Source of the DNA: Blastobasis lacticolella
Lineage: Eukaryota; Arthropoda; Insecta; Lepidoptera; Blastobasidae
Direction of reading: 5' to 3'
Assembly (NCBI GenBank): GCA_905147135.1
Contig: LR990059.1
Location: 17,259,001 to 17,323,000, forward strand
Length of the DNA: 64,000 nt
A model generated the notes under the pieces. It searched no databases. It worked only from the letters and a program-made list of their open reading frames with translations, and was not told where the DNA came from. The position numbers and the translations under genes are program-made. Of the stretch, positions 10,960 through 22,312 are shown piece by piece (the stretch's first letter is position 1; each line of letters starts with the position of its first letter).

Positions 10960-11680
10960 TTCAATTAATATGCACCAAAAATTCAATGTCGTGGGTTGTA
11001 GTTGCTCGATCGGCTCGTGTGTTACGACGGGCAATGTAGTCGAGGTTTGGGAACCGGCGATGATAGTCTATTTATTGGACAAATCTGGTATAATGTCGAT
11101 GCGCAAGCGCACCCACGCGTCACGAGCGCGCCCGGACGTGATCGGTATTTTTATCGGTGCGGGTCGGCGCGTGATCCCGGGAAGCCCGCGGCTGCGCCCG
11201 CGCCGCGCCGTTGCGACACCGCCGCCGCAGCGCGCGCGCCGATCACCGATCGCCATTAGACGAGATCGTAAACTGACCGCGCTGTCACCGCCGCCGCCGA
11301 CTCTCCCACGCAGCGCAAACACCAAAAGAATAGTACAAATATCTCTCACCCATTACCACTTCTCGAAACGCCGACAATGTATAATCGGAGCCCGTTTAAA
11401 CGGTTATTATCGATCCGTAATAATGTTGGTACTCCGAAGCTGGCTCCCATTACACACGGGCGTAATGCGTGCCCCACATCCAGTGGGCAATCCGATCGCT
11501 TAACATTTGCGTGTAAATAATTACCGGCTCGTCTAGGAGCGGAGAGCGAGACCTTTTAAAGGCAATGTAATGGCGATGGCGGGCGGAGCGGCGGCGTCGT
11601 GCGGCCGCCCGGCCGCCGTCACGCCGCGCTCCGCCAGATACCCGGTCTCAAATTTAACTGCTATCGTATCTGCCCTGGAC
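10960..11680. promoter_or_regulatory. CpG-rich island 3
   Basis: GC-rich, with an exact TGCGCAAGCGCA at 11100 and a near copy at 11193. A 177-codon plus-strand frame (10970-11503) is low-complexity Arg/Pro/Ala with no domain and overlaps open frames on other strands, so it is not called as a gene. Confidence 0.4.
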
Positions 11681-11827
11681 TTTCTTTCTGGGCGCCCTCA
11701 CACCGTAGCCATCTTGAGCAACAGTATAGGGAATTAATTGGTGCTGTTCTTCGTGGTTGCCCTATCTATAGCGTTATTGGATTTGTTATTGCACGACTAT
11801 ACTAAGGCATATAATGAGGCGGATCTC

Positions 11828-11885
11828 GAGCCCTCGCGCGAAAGAGTACGAACTGGACTGACGCTATGATAATTATGATGACCAA
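11828..11885 (+). repeat. SINE family A tail fragment
   Basis: Recognised by gagccctcgcgcgaaagag and the terminal ctgacgctatgataatta, a decayed form of the family tail. Confidence 0.5.
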
Positions 11886-12639
11886 TTCAGTAATGAAAAT
11901 ATTTGTGATTCTTATTATTATGTTTCTTTTTTGGAATAGAAAAATGTATCTTTGTATCGTATAGAGTAAAACTTTAAGCCAATTGTCGATCGATAACGGT
12001 CTGGTCCCATTATATTTCTTGTACCAAACATACTTACCTACATCACCTATAGGTGTGGACAGAGGCCACGTTCTGCTTGCTTCGATCCCGACATAGCTAC
12101 GTCTTTAACTTCTTCTACATTCATTAATCTTGTCGCATGCTGTTCAAGATAAGGGTACTCTTGACCTTTTTACAATATTGAAGTTTCCGACTTGATTGTG
12201 AAGGTATGATCTACGTCTGCCCCTTCTAGCGATGCCATTCATCAGCACTGCAGCATTTTTACAATGGTTAGGACGCAATGGTACGCATAAAGAGCATCTA
12301 CCTAAAATAATTTATCACATTGTAATAATCATCACAAATGAAAACATTACATTTAGTAATCGTTTTGACATGGTGTCTGTGTCGCCAACTTATAGCGACT
12401 CGATCATATTTTTCTATCGAGCTCATTTTAAAGCCACAAACGAATGAATTTTACAATTATAGTCTATGTTGACATAAGTCCCTGATATATGAATTTTGTA
12501 GAGCCAATAAAAACAGTGTAAACCGAAGGTGTTATGACAGGATTGACATATGGTCCAACATTTACGAGTGTCTTATGCTTCCTGTTAGAAACATTCTTGG
12601 TTTTACAATTGCGAGCCGGCAGTAAGGTCCTTTGTATGT
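11886..12639. other. AT-rich spacer, no gene seen
   Basis: The 71-codon frame at 12232 has no recognisable features. Confidence 0.45.
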
Positions 12640-13045
12640 TGATGTGGAGCGCGGAGGCTGCGCCGGCGCAGCGCCGGTGGAATGAAAAACGCGGCCCCCA
12701 TAAATTATCTGTGCGATGTTGGCTGCAGAATGCGCGGCTGAGGGAGGGGGGAGGGGGGCTGTAATTGCGGCGCGGTCACGGAACCGGCGCGGGTCGTGCG
12801 GCGCCCGCCTATCTATTGCAACTGTACACAACTAGATCAATCAAACGATATTTTTTGTTCAGGGTTAAGTGTGTATCTGCTCGTACTTTCTGCGTTGTTT
12901 GTAGCCGTGATATCAATCAGTGATATCGCGGGTCCGGGTCGTCGGCGGCGGCGGCGGCGGTGGCGTGCTCCGGCGTCGTTTGTCTGCCGCGATTTATAGC
13001 ACGATCGCCGATACGGCCCCGCGCCCGCGCACGCGCCGCCCCGCG
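12640..13045. promoter_or_regulatory. CpG-rich island 4a
   Basis: Contains an exact TGCGCCGGCGCA at 12659, a CGG repeat at 12943-12960 and CGCGCCCGCGCA at 13020. It leads directly into a TATA-like box at 13051 and may be the core-promoter side of the candidate exon that follows. Confidence 0.42.
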
Positions 13046-13050
13046 CAGGG

Positions 13051-13240
13051 ATTTATAAGTCACGAAACGTTCACACCGTTTAAACTAGCAACCTCGACGC
13101 GATAGGTAGCGGTCGCAGCGGACTATACATCAGCGCGAACGGGAGTCGCCGGTCACGCCCTGACGCCGACTCGTATCGGACTCACGGAGAAGTTCCGCCT
13201 TTCGAATGCACATTTATGAGTTTCGCGGCGAATGTCAGAG
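13051..13240 (+). other. Candidate promoter and first exon with splice donor
   Basis: ATTTATAAG (13051-13059) is a TATA-like box in a GC-rich context. A start site would be expected near 13080. About 135 nt downstream, ATG at 13216 opens MSFAANVR, cut by CAGAG/GTAAGT with the donor GT at 13241, a near-perfect 5' splice site. The box, leader, ATG and donor are correctly ordered within 190 bp. I do not recognise the nine-residue start, so the gene is unidentified, and the next exon is not evident in the window. A noncoding transcript is an alternative. Confidence 0.35.
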
Positions 13241-13329
13241 GTAAGTAGGGATTGTTGCGTCCCTGTTCCCGGCAAGAGAATAAATTGCGAGAAGTAAATC
13301 TACTAAGTTACGGGCCATTACGGGTGAAT

Positions 13330-13960
13330 GAGGGCTCGGCGGGCCCGGCCGGCGCGGGCGCTGCGCTGCGCCCGCGCAGCCCGGAGCTCTGTAATGAGCG
13401 CGCCGCGCATAATTGCCCACTTACTTATAATCGGCGGCCGCGGCGGCGCCGGCGCACCCGCGACCCCAGATGCTATCGCGCATGCGTGTCGGGCACCTAT
13501 GCATTACTCGCCGGCTAATTAGTGCACGGCCGGGTAGGCTCGCGCCCGACATTTGCAAAGGTCAAACGAGACACTGCCAGGAAAGGGAGTAGTTTATACT
13601 CACAGGAGTACGAGCGCGTTGTCTTGTGTCTCAGCGAGCGGAGCGGGTTAGTAACGACGTGGTCTGGTCCGCGTCGTCGTCGCCGGCGCGGCGAGGCCGG
13701 TGCTGGGCGCGCGGGGCGGGGCGGGGCGGTGGGCGTTCCGCGCCGCCATTGGCCGCCCGGCCGCGCACGTAAACAATGGCCTGAAACGTGAGCGCGCAAT
13801 GCGCGGGCGGCCGCCGTTAGTTTTTGTTCTAGTTGCACAATCCGGCGGATCGAATTCACCGCGGCGGTTTCGCAAGCACGCCCGCGCTTCTGGTTACGGC
13901 CGCCCCGCCCCGCCGCCCGCTGAAATCGGACCCGTAGCCGTTTAGGTGCCGCCGCAATCC
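13330..13960. promoter_or_regulatory. CpG-rich island 4b
   Basis: Continues downstream of the candidate donor. Exact TGCGCCCGCGCA at 13367, and a GGGGCGGGGCGG run near 13715 resembling an SP1/KLF-type site. Open frames (to 190 codons on the minus strand) are Arg/Ala/Pro-rich and mutually overlapping, so not called. Confidence 0.4.
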
Positions 13961-14711
13961 GTACATAAACAATGTAAAGCATATTCGAGTTTGCAACATG
14001 GCTGCACGTAAAGCGAGCAGGTGCTACGGCTCTGTAACTATTATAAGGTTTATTATGATAAACATGTTTACATACCATACAATACACGGTAAGATATTAC
14101 TGTGGGGCGTGTATATTGCGTGCGTAATCCCGTGAAGGATGCGAGGTCGCGAGGCGCTAGCTCACGCCGCGGGAGCCGCGCCGGGCAGCGTCCGTGGCGC
14201 AGCTAAGCTTGTTTATATTGTGAGAAAACATGACAAAAACTATATATTGCTTGGAGGCGCGCGTTGAACTCTTTTCTATAGCGTTTAAGGTGGTTGCGAA
14301 AATCGACGGAAACTCTTTACTAAGTATTATTTTTAGATTGGGCCTTCTCTAGGTTACAATCTCTCTCCTTGCCAAGTTTTACCTAAAACGTTTTCACAGT
14401 TTAGTGTTAAAACGTAACAGACAGAGTTAATTTTGCGTTTTATAAGTTTGGACGAAGTTTTAATCATGTTGTTTAGTAGGTACCGACACACTTCTACATA
14501 AGTATCTGTTTTGCACACAATTTCAATTACGTTTCTAAACCTTGTTACAAGACGGTGTTAAGAGGATACCTACATACGATCACTGGTCTTAGTCATATCA
14601 ACATTCAATAGCATTGAAAAAACAAGGTTTGAGACCCGACTTATGTATTTTGACCCCAGGTATACACAAACAACGTATCCATGTTTTACCGGTGGCTTAC
14701 TAGTAGTCGTC
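13961..14711. other. Spacer, GC-rich left edge then AT-rich
   Basis: No gene was seen. 14130-14200 is still CpG-rich but carries no exact palindrome. Confidence 0.4.
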
Positions 14712-14822
14712 GTGGTAGTTGCTCCACTGTAATTACCTTATTTTCCAAACACTGGATCATGGTCAAAGCGGACCTCAGGCCCTCGTGCGCGAGAGCACAA
14801 CAGGGACTTTAACGCCAAGATT
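14712..14822 (+). repeat. SINE family A, 3' half
   Basis: It contains gctccactgtaattacct, ctggatcatggtca, gccctcgtgcgcgagagca and tttaacgccaag. Confidence 0.78.
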
Positions 14823-14964
14823 ATTTTAAGTACTAGGAGTTGCCGCCCTGATATAAAAACCTTTTCAACCTTTTCTTGAAGAACTCTTTACTCTTCAGCG
14901 AAATTCTCTCCAGGGAGCTTATTCTACAGCCTTAGTGTGCGTGGGTGAAAGTTCCACAGTTACC

Positions 14965-15030
14965 ACCGTTTTTTATATTATACGGTTGGCAAACAGGCAA
15001 GCAGGCTACCTGATGGAAAGTGGTCACCGC
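14965..15030 (+). repeat. Repeat family C, 5' fragment
   Basis: It shares ggcaaacaggcaagc and ctgatggaaagtggtcacc with the copies at 34131 and 46346. Confidence 0.65.
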
Positions 15031-15324
15031 TGTCTATTGATAGTTTGCTCCCAATTTGGTTTTAAGGTGTGAGGATGAATTCGCTGACGACGGCGAGGGA
15101 TGAGATGATAGAAAGTTGCTGTGGGCATCACAGAGACTTCAGAACAAACACCGTTATTCAAGCGGTAGAATACGCAAAGAATCGCGAAATCCCTACCTTG
15201 AAATAGCGATTCAATACCACTTCACCCTTGTGAGCATGAAATCGTCGACGATCATAGCGCGTTTTTGGATCGAGCCACAAGGACCAATCCTGTATTTAAA
15301 TTATTTTATTATAAACTTAATTGG

Positions 15325-15575
15325 CAGTGTGGTATCCGGCAGAGTAGAATAATACCAACCCCTTACACTCGCAGGTGTCGTACAAGGTGACAAATGTTTT
15401 TGAGGCAAAAGATCTAGAGTCTCCGTAGGCTGGAAAATGGGCACTAGCGTTTTTCATTGTTAATTTGATAACACTGACACCTGCCAAGCTTGGAGATTAT
15501 TGCAACATCCTCTCCTTTCATAGGCGAGGCTTTAAGTCCTGCAATGGACTGTTATGGACTATGATGATGATGATA
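15325..15575 (+). repeat. LINE-type repeat family E with ATGATG tail
   Basis: It shares gtgtggtatccggcagagta, ttttgaggcaaaagatctag and gccaagcttggagatta with 54675-54930 and, inverted, with 47680-47936. It ends in (ATG)n, as expected for the 3' end of a non-LTR element. Confidence 0.72.
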
Positions 15576-16861
15576 CCTAATTATAAATTAAATTTCTAGA
15601 AGCAATATCAATAAAATGTGTCGTAAGAAGGTTTTCTTGGCTGCCTTGTACAATACATTCGTTTCTAATCTTAGTAATTTTATGCTTTTCATCGTGTTTT
15701 ACTCGAATGGGCTATAAAATAAGTAACTGCATAGAACAATAGAAAAAAAGCTCACTTATTACAGCACACTATTAAAGTTGTATTAAACTTTATTAATGTT
15801 AAGCTTAATGATAATCGGTATATGTGGCGAGAAGAATCAACTGTTCGCGGTGTATTGTGTATGAGTTACACTTAAACATGTTTAGCTCTTTATTATTTTT
15901 GAAAGGCGAAGTAATTGATTGAGTGGAATTAGCGAATAGACTGTATAGATAATGAACCATCACCATTATGGTGTAGATTCTGTTATGTATTATCCAAGAA
16001 ATGGGAAAGAAATTGAAAATACGGAAGTAAATATACGTTAAGCTATAACGTTCAAGTTGTAAACGCAGATACAGGCCCGAATCACACTCGGTCGATCTAT
16101 TTTTCAATAAGGCTGTACTGATATTGGCTTATCGAGGCCAAATTGAACAAAAGGCATATTCATACGTTTAGGAAATTCGGGATCCTAGAAATCTAAACCC
16201 AGACTTGACTAGCATTATGAAAAGCCTAAAGTGAGAATGCGGCCTGTATCATAACTGTGTGAGCTTTTTATTTACAACATCATACTTTAGAGACACACCT
16301 ACACACTTGTTTGTTGCCAAATACGTCGTACAATGCCGGATTCTGGTCACACTTTACAGGATTATCGTCAAATACGAGTATAGAGGCCGTTGTGTGCAAC
16401 GTTCGTCTGTTCTCTCCGAGAGGTCGCGGCTTATCTCGCTCGTTTTTAACTGTTTAGAAAGTACGGTTATCCCGCGCTTACAATTAAGTACGTGAGGCGC
16501 ATGCGCCGGTGAGGCTGCGCGCGGCATACTAACCACCCCCGGCGCGCGGGTTGCCAGCGGAGCCGGTTCCACGCCGTTTTGGCTGTTTGATGATGGCACA
16601 GCGACTTGAGAGGAAATAAATAATAGAAATAAGAAGGACCTTTGTCAATCTCTTCTCTCTTCTATTGGGGACCCTGATACTGCTTTAAATGTCACGGAAG
16701 CCGTTTGGCACACCTTGACGGTATTTTTTACACAGGAAGAAATAAATGGTTGCAGCTCTTTTTCATTGCTCATAATGCTGAATTAATCTAGCAATTGATA
16801 GGTCATAAAGTACGTGTCATAATGGTTACAATCTACACCATTTAGAAATGTATTTTATTGC
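15576..16861. other. AT-rich spacer, no gene seen
   Basis: A 100-codon minus-strand frame (15805-16107) has no recognisable domain and AT-driven composition. A short GC-rich patch at 16490-16570 carries no exact palindrome. Confidence 0.45.
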
Positions 16862-16918
16862 CACAATATTGCCCTCGTCTGCAAGAGCACAACCGGGAAT
16901 GACGCCAACTGGTGATGA
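16862..16918 (+). repeat. SINE family A tail fragment
   Basis: ccctcgtctgcaagagcaca followed by atgacgccaa. Confidence 0.55.
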
Positions 16919-17029
16919 CTACACAGTATTCATCTATATTAAGTAGAAATAAAGTTTACAAACTGCAAAAAAAATACCGCAGTCTGTAGAAAAGCAACCG
17001 GAAACCATCCAAATTCTGACAACACCGTC

Positions 17030-17300
17030 GGAAGGCAGCGAGCTCACTCAATTCGTCACATCTCGCTACAGCCGCGTGATCATGTCTTTCACCACGATTT
17101 ATGCGTTAGTAAGCATCGCGGGAGGATCTCATTTTTATTATTTATGTAAATGGTGCGCGCGCGCAGAATCGCAAGCGGCGGCAGCGGCGGCGACAGATCC
17201 CTGCGCAGATACCGCCCGCCTACGAGCGCTGCCGCTCAGCCGCATGGCCATACAAATCGCTGACAATACGCCGCTCCTGAGCCTTAAATAAGTCACTAAT
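17030..17300. promoter_or_regulatory. Short GC-rich island 5a
   Basis: Moderately CpG-rich, with a (GGC)n-like run at 17178-17190. No exact palindrome. Confidence 0.28.
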
Positions 17301-17539
17301 GTTGTAAAGTACCTACAAATCTTACGTCACCTGCGTTCGGTCGGACAATCGGTCTTTCGTCATATTAAAAATAACGTTGTTTGTTTTTGTTTGTTTTTCT
17401 CGCTACAGTCTCTGCTTCTCACAGCATCGGTGGCCTTCTAAGGTATTCGACTTTCATTAGGTATGGACGGGGCAGGTTTCTGGCCGACGTTTGTCGATAT
17501 TATTGCGGTTATCAATAAACCCACTGGATAAGTGGCATC

Positions 17540-17830
17540 AGATACAGCGGCGGCCGGCGCGGGGTCGGCGGATCGTTTAATTTGGCGTTATCTTAATGAA
17601 GGGCTCACGACGCGTTAAATTGGCACGGAGGGGGGATGGGGGAGCGGAGGCAGGCAATCGTGGAAATCGCCCGATGTGGAAGAGAGGTGGGGCCATGCTC
17701 GATTTATCGCAATGACTTTAATTGCAATTGATAAGGTCGAGATCTGTTTCACTGCGTCGTGCTTTATTGCGCAAGCGCAGGATAGGGCTGCAGCGGCGTC
17801 TCGAGTAGCAGGGGCGTACATCGATACCTA
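17540..17830. promoter_or_regulatory. Short GC-rich island 5b
   Basis: Contains an exact TGCGCAAGCGCA at 17768, the same 12-mer as at 11100. Confidence 0.35.
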
Positions 17831-19384
17831 GACACTTCCTATACATCATTGTCCAGCCCACAAAGAGTGTGGATGAACACCGCAGTACATTTGTTTCGCT
17901 CATCATGCAGCAACGGCCGAGTTATATTAATTGCGCCGCCATTACTCACGGCACCCTCGTCTCGGCACGGATTACCGCGAGTTATTCGCCTACCTGCATG
18001 TAAAGTCGGCGGTCTGACAGTTTCGGTCGTATCTTGATTATTTTTAAGGGTAAAGCAATATAAATAAGACAAATGACGATGGTTTATTTGGATTTTTTAT
18101 GAGTTTCACAGCAAGTTTGTCAGTTTTAAAACCACCCACTAACACCAACGAGAAATGGGGGCAAAGAGTTTCAGTCAGCTAAAGCTAGGTAACTATTTCA
18201 TCAAATAAAGTCAAAGTCCACAACCACCAACCTAACAGGTGTCTGGTCTTCGGATAATTTGACAACTTCAATTTCTGTATGCTAAGATCCACTATGTTGA
18301 TAACTGACGAACATCCTTGGCCATAAGTTGTATTCTTTAGAATGACGTCAATAGCACATTGAGCTTAGTGAGCATAGGTGAAATAGTCATACTGCGAGTA
18401 TAAACACGTAGATAGGCGGTACCGTAATTGAAAACCGGTAGGATCACGACGCTGACCTCCTTCAATGAGAGAAAATTCACCCTATCATTGCTTGCCTCCA
18501 ACTGCAGCCTTTCCCAAACCACCTCTCCACCGCGCTGAAAGGTGTATTGCCTTCTGCTTGTCGAGTCGCGATCTCTACACAAGAATATTTACTCGAGCTG
18601 TTGGCGGTTCCTCGTCAGATACGACCACTTTGGATTGCTAAATGTTTGCCAATAAGTTTGGGTTTCTGTCAGATTACGTCCTTGTGAATTTGAGATTTAC
18701 GAACTGATTGAAAACTTAAAATGATGAGAAGAACCGCCGTAGATTCCCAAAGTCTATTGACTGAAATATTTGTTGATAATGTATCTTATATTATTTGTAA
18801 AATACAAGAGCATATGCATTACAACCCTAAAGAATCATATTTCTGAACAGTTGTTAAAAGCTATTTTTAGAAATCAATAATAAAATTTTATTAAAAATCC
18901 TTGTGGAGAAAACATCTTGGGGCCTGTATGTTGCTATGGTTGAAAACGTTTTTTATTGTGGTAATGCACTTATCCGCTCGTATTACAAATACATTGTACG
19001 TACATCACGTACGACAGCCACCTGGTCAGACAATCGGCAACGTGGTCATTGATCGTGACTATGGTTGTGAATGCGTGACTACGGCCTTGGGCGTAGATAT
19101 CAACTACTGATCCAAATTAATAATAAAAAATAATAGGTTCTAATGTGCATATAGGTGTTGCCTAGTAGGAGAGAGACGCTGATTTAAGGTAATCTCGTAA
19201 ATAATGAAGCTTTTGGACTACCTAATCACAAGTGCTAAATTAATTTTAACCATGATTTGCGTTTTTTTACATTATACAAGACAGGCATTTGACCGCCATC
19301 TCACCTGTTCGTAAGTTTCTAAGTTAAATAAAAATTATATGGAAACCAAACAAATACGAGTATAAGCACGACTGCACTTTAAAC
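17831..19384. other. Spacer, no gene seen
   Basis: 17930-18020 is weakly GC-rich. A minus-strand frame of 81 codons at 18337-18582 was examined and not recognised. Confidence 0.4.
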
Positions 19385-19585
19385 CACGTAGTATGCAGAG
19401 ATGGCATCCAAAAACGTGCTGAGATGGAAATGTGCGGAGTTGCCTACGAGTGTGTTCCTTGAACATTATAATCTGGACGTCTTCAAGGCCAGTGTGAATA
19501 GAATGTTTCAAGACAGTTTGCTTCATCTTCGGCCACATCGTTGCTTCACATCAGGGGAGATTGCGATGAAATGGTTCCTAGTATT
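19385..19585 (+). repeat. LINE 3' coding-end fragment, family D
   Basis: One frame reads HYNLDVFKASVNRMFQDSLL, then HLRPHR and TSGEI, and is open over about 67 codons. It is the best-preserved family D copy here and resembles the C-terminus of a LINE polyprotein. Confidence 0.68.
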
Positions 19586-19643
19586 GTTTTATTCTACGCA
19601 GTAACAAACGAGCAAATAAGCCACCTGATAGTAACATAACAAA

Positions 19644-19678
19644 GTTGATATTATGGGCGACAGGCCCATAATATCAAC
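19644..19678. repeat. Perfect 15-bp hairpin
   Basis: GTTGATATTATGGGC at 19644-19658 is repeated as its exact complement at 19664-19678 around the 5-nt loop gacag. Confidence 0.9.
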
Positions 19679-19769
19679 ATCTACTATAAATGGGTCGAGG
19701 TTGCAGGCAAAAAATGTATTTTGATTTAACCGCAGGTGTGATGTCACTGTGAGGACTAAGATGAAGTGC

Positions 19770-19916
19770 ATCATACCTGTACAGGTATCCGCAATAAATA
19801 ATGCACATCGGCTTGTCTTGGTTTCGTATTTACTCACACGCCTGCGACAGAGACGCCGCTCTACGAAGCCGAACATGCCAGTGTGCATTATTTACGGCCG
19901 ATACCTGTAATTGCAA
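19770..19916. mobile_element. Small inverted-repeat (foldback) element
   Basis: The left arm (acaggtatccgcaataaataatgcac, 19780-19805) and the right arm (gtgcattatttacggccgatacctgt, 19883-19908) are inverted copies with few mismatches. tcggctt / aagccga pair further in. Confidence 0.6.
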
Positions 19917-20412
19917 AAATAAGTTGGGAACAAATGGACCGTTTATTCATCCTCACTGCTGCGGGTGCTATTCAGCCAGGACCCGCGGCAGCGACCCGGA
20001 GAGACACGCTGACCAGTCACGTAGTGCTCTTTGATCACATTGGCCATTCGCATACGTGCTGCCGCACTGGTGTTATCCAAATTTATGCTGATATATAACC
20101 GTCGCTATGATACTCGTATTTAGGCCGCCTTTGTGTATTAACTGGTATGCACAGATTAGTATATTAAATGTTTATGAATTGGCTTAGTAATTTTATAATC
20201 TGGATGCGTTTTTTCTTCGTAGTTTCTTTGCGAGTCTGATGTTTATTGTTGATGTTATTACACTACTCTATCCCTAAAGTAGTGGCCACTGGCTAGAAAA
20301 GTACCAGAATGAGAAATAATATCCACATTTTGCCAATGTAGCAACCATTTAAATTTATGTCTATCGCCGTATCTTTAAGACCCGACAAACAAAGAGGGGT
20401 GTGTGGGATTTA

Positions 20413-20793
20413 ATACTTTACCTCTAATAACGTTACCTCGATTGTCACTACCTCGATGGTACATTTCATAGATACCCATAGTTACCTCAAAAATTAAAAC
20501 AATAAATAAAAAAGGTACTTTATTAATTTCACTGTTCGAGGTAACGACTCATCGATGAAATGAACTATTAAGGTTACCTTTCGAGGTAACGATCCATTGA
20601 CGATCTTCGACGACCTGAGTGGTTCAGATGGTTAACATGCCGGTTGCCACGCAGAGGTCCCGGGTGCGATTCCCGTCCGAGCAGGAATTGTAATGATGAA
20701 TTTTAATTTTGTTACGGGTCTGGGTGTACCGTTGAGATAGATTTAACGAGGTCAGGAATGATTGTCTAGGTAACGCCATTAGAGGTAAAGTTT
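20413..20793. mobile_element. MITE interrupted by a SINE
   Basis: The terminal 14-mer ACTTTACCTCTAAT (20415-20428) is exactly complemented at 20778-20791, and the similarity extends inward through CGTTACCT. Further GGTAACG motifs repeat inside. A tRNA-headed SINE (20607-20742) sits in the middle. No transposase frame. Confidence 0.65.
20607..20742 (+). repeat. SINE family K, tRNA-Gly-like head
   Basis: A-box-like gagtggttcagatgg, an anticodon-arm region with ttgccacgc (GCC, glycine-like), and a B-box-like ggtgcgattcc. Followed by the body atgaattttaattttgttac and gggtctgggtgt shared with 21733-21993. Confidence 0.75.
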
Positions 20794-21479
20794 TAAAAGT
20801 AAACAGGGTTGTTGCAAAACAAAACGGGCGCATGGGCAATTTTCATACAATCTTGGATATTTCCGGGTGCAACCTGATTATGCAAATCTAGAGCATGGAT
20901 GTCATCTATCATCTATGGATGGAGATCTAGAGTTCCTAAACCATATATCCATATATCCAGGTATCTAAACTATAACCATTGAAAAGGCCGTTTACGCCAC
21001 AGCGGGAAAGTTTGCGGAAAACTGGAATTTCGATTCTTACAACAACCGGTGTAAAACCGGTGTATGAAAATTATTGTCCGCAATATTGGATTTAAACCTA
21101 TTATGAATGAACGAAAGAAAGAAAGTAGGTAGGTAACATTATTCGTCGACATATGCCGTAAGATCTTGGCAGACGGGTGATCTTGCAGTGTTGAAATTTT
21201 AATTTTGTTTTACTTAAGATGTTTCTTAATATTTTGGAAAATACATTTCGATTTGTATCTATATCTTTACAAAGTCGCTTTCCGATGTCTATCCCTCTGT
21301 ATGACTGTATGAATGTAAATTGTAGGTATGTACGCTTAGATCTTTAAAGTGCGCCACGGATTTTAATGCTGTCTCCAAAAATAGATAAGAGTGATACAAG
21401 AGAACGGTTTATAGGGTAGGAAGTCGCAATTCAATTCATTTATTTTGATAAACATAATTTTACACGTCAAATGTCATTA
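20794..21479. other. AT-rich spacer
   Basis: No gene was seen. Short tandem words around atccatatatccaggtatc (20940-20965). Confidence 0.4.
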
Positions 21480-21565
21480 AATAGCACAAGCTTTGCTTAG
21501 TTTGGGGCTAGATGGCGCTGTGTGAATTTGTCCACGAATATTTATTTATTTATATTTAAATTCTT
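21480..21565 (+). repeat. SINE family K 3' end, 5'-truncated
   Basis: Contains tttgcttagtttggggctag and atggcgctgtgtga, ending in a tatttatttattt tail. It is the inverted counterpart of 21748-21804. Confidence 0.75.
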
Positions 21566-21732
21566 GAGTAGTCATTATTCTTAAAATAATGTTACAACAG
21601 ATAAAAAAGTTCACAATCTTAATGTCATGAGGTTAGTTACACAGGTTAACGTATTTTGTCCAAGGGAGTTAATTACAAATTCAGATGTCATAAACATTAT
21701 TATTATTATTATTACAATTCAATTCAATCATT

Positions 21733-21993
21733 AAAAAAAATATTAATTAAATAAATATTCATGGACAAATTTACACAGCGCCATCTAGCCCCAAACTAAG
21801 CAAAACTATGGGTGCTAGATAACTGATATACTACTTACATACTTTTTTTTTTAAATACATACTTATTATACATAGAATACCCAGACCCGTCACAGAAATT
21901 AAAATTCATCATTTTAATTTATGCCCGGCCGGGAATCGAACCCGGGACCTCTTGCGTGGCAGACCATTGAACCACTCAGGTCGTCCTGAGTCA
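21733..21993 (-). repeat. SINE family K, full-length copy
   Basis: On the minus strand the tRNA-Gly-like head (about 21915-21990; B box GGTTCGATTCC, anticodon region ctgccacgc) is followed by the body and the conserved 3' end ggggctagatggcgctgtgt with an AT-rich tail. Confidence 0.85.
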
Positions 21994-22214
21994 AATGATT
22001 GAATTGAATGAATGAATTGATGTCAAATGTATGCTTATATTATATAATACAAGTGTATTTATAATGCATCACTTAACAATAAAGTCATACATGACACCTT
22101 ATATAAGCTTAACAAATATACAAGCATACGTCAGTTATTTAACTAAGTCATTTTTCATTAATGAATTCGTCTAGTGAGTAGAGCGCCTCGGACTGTCTGT
22201 CTAAAATAGAAGTG

Positions 22215-22312
22215 TAATACCGTACCTATATTCGTAAGTTCAATATTTAATATTCTATTCTTATTTTTGTAATGTTGTGTGCAATAAAGAGTTTATCTAT
22301 CTATCTATAATT
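22215..22312 (+). repeat. Retrotransposon 3' tail with (TATC)n
   Basis: gtgtgcaataaagagttta followed by tatctatctatctat, a polyadenylation-like signal plus a microsatellite tail typical of non-LTR 3' ends. Confidence 0.45.

Noticed and set aside
10970..11503. 177-codon plus-strand protein
   Set aside because: Low-complexity Arg/Pro/Ala sequence driven by GC content; competing frames on both strands.
13515..14087. 190-codon minus-strand protein
   Set aside because: Same compositional reason; overlaps credible-looking frames on the opposite strand and shows no domain.
15805..16107. 100-codon minus-strand protein
   Set aside because: AT-rich chance frame, no recognisable domain or splice context.
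21915..21990. tRNA-Gly gene on the minus strand
   Set aside because: Followed by the conserved SINE K body and tail, with another copy at 20607. Retroposed.
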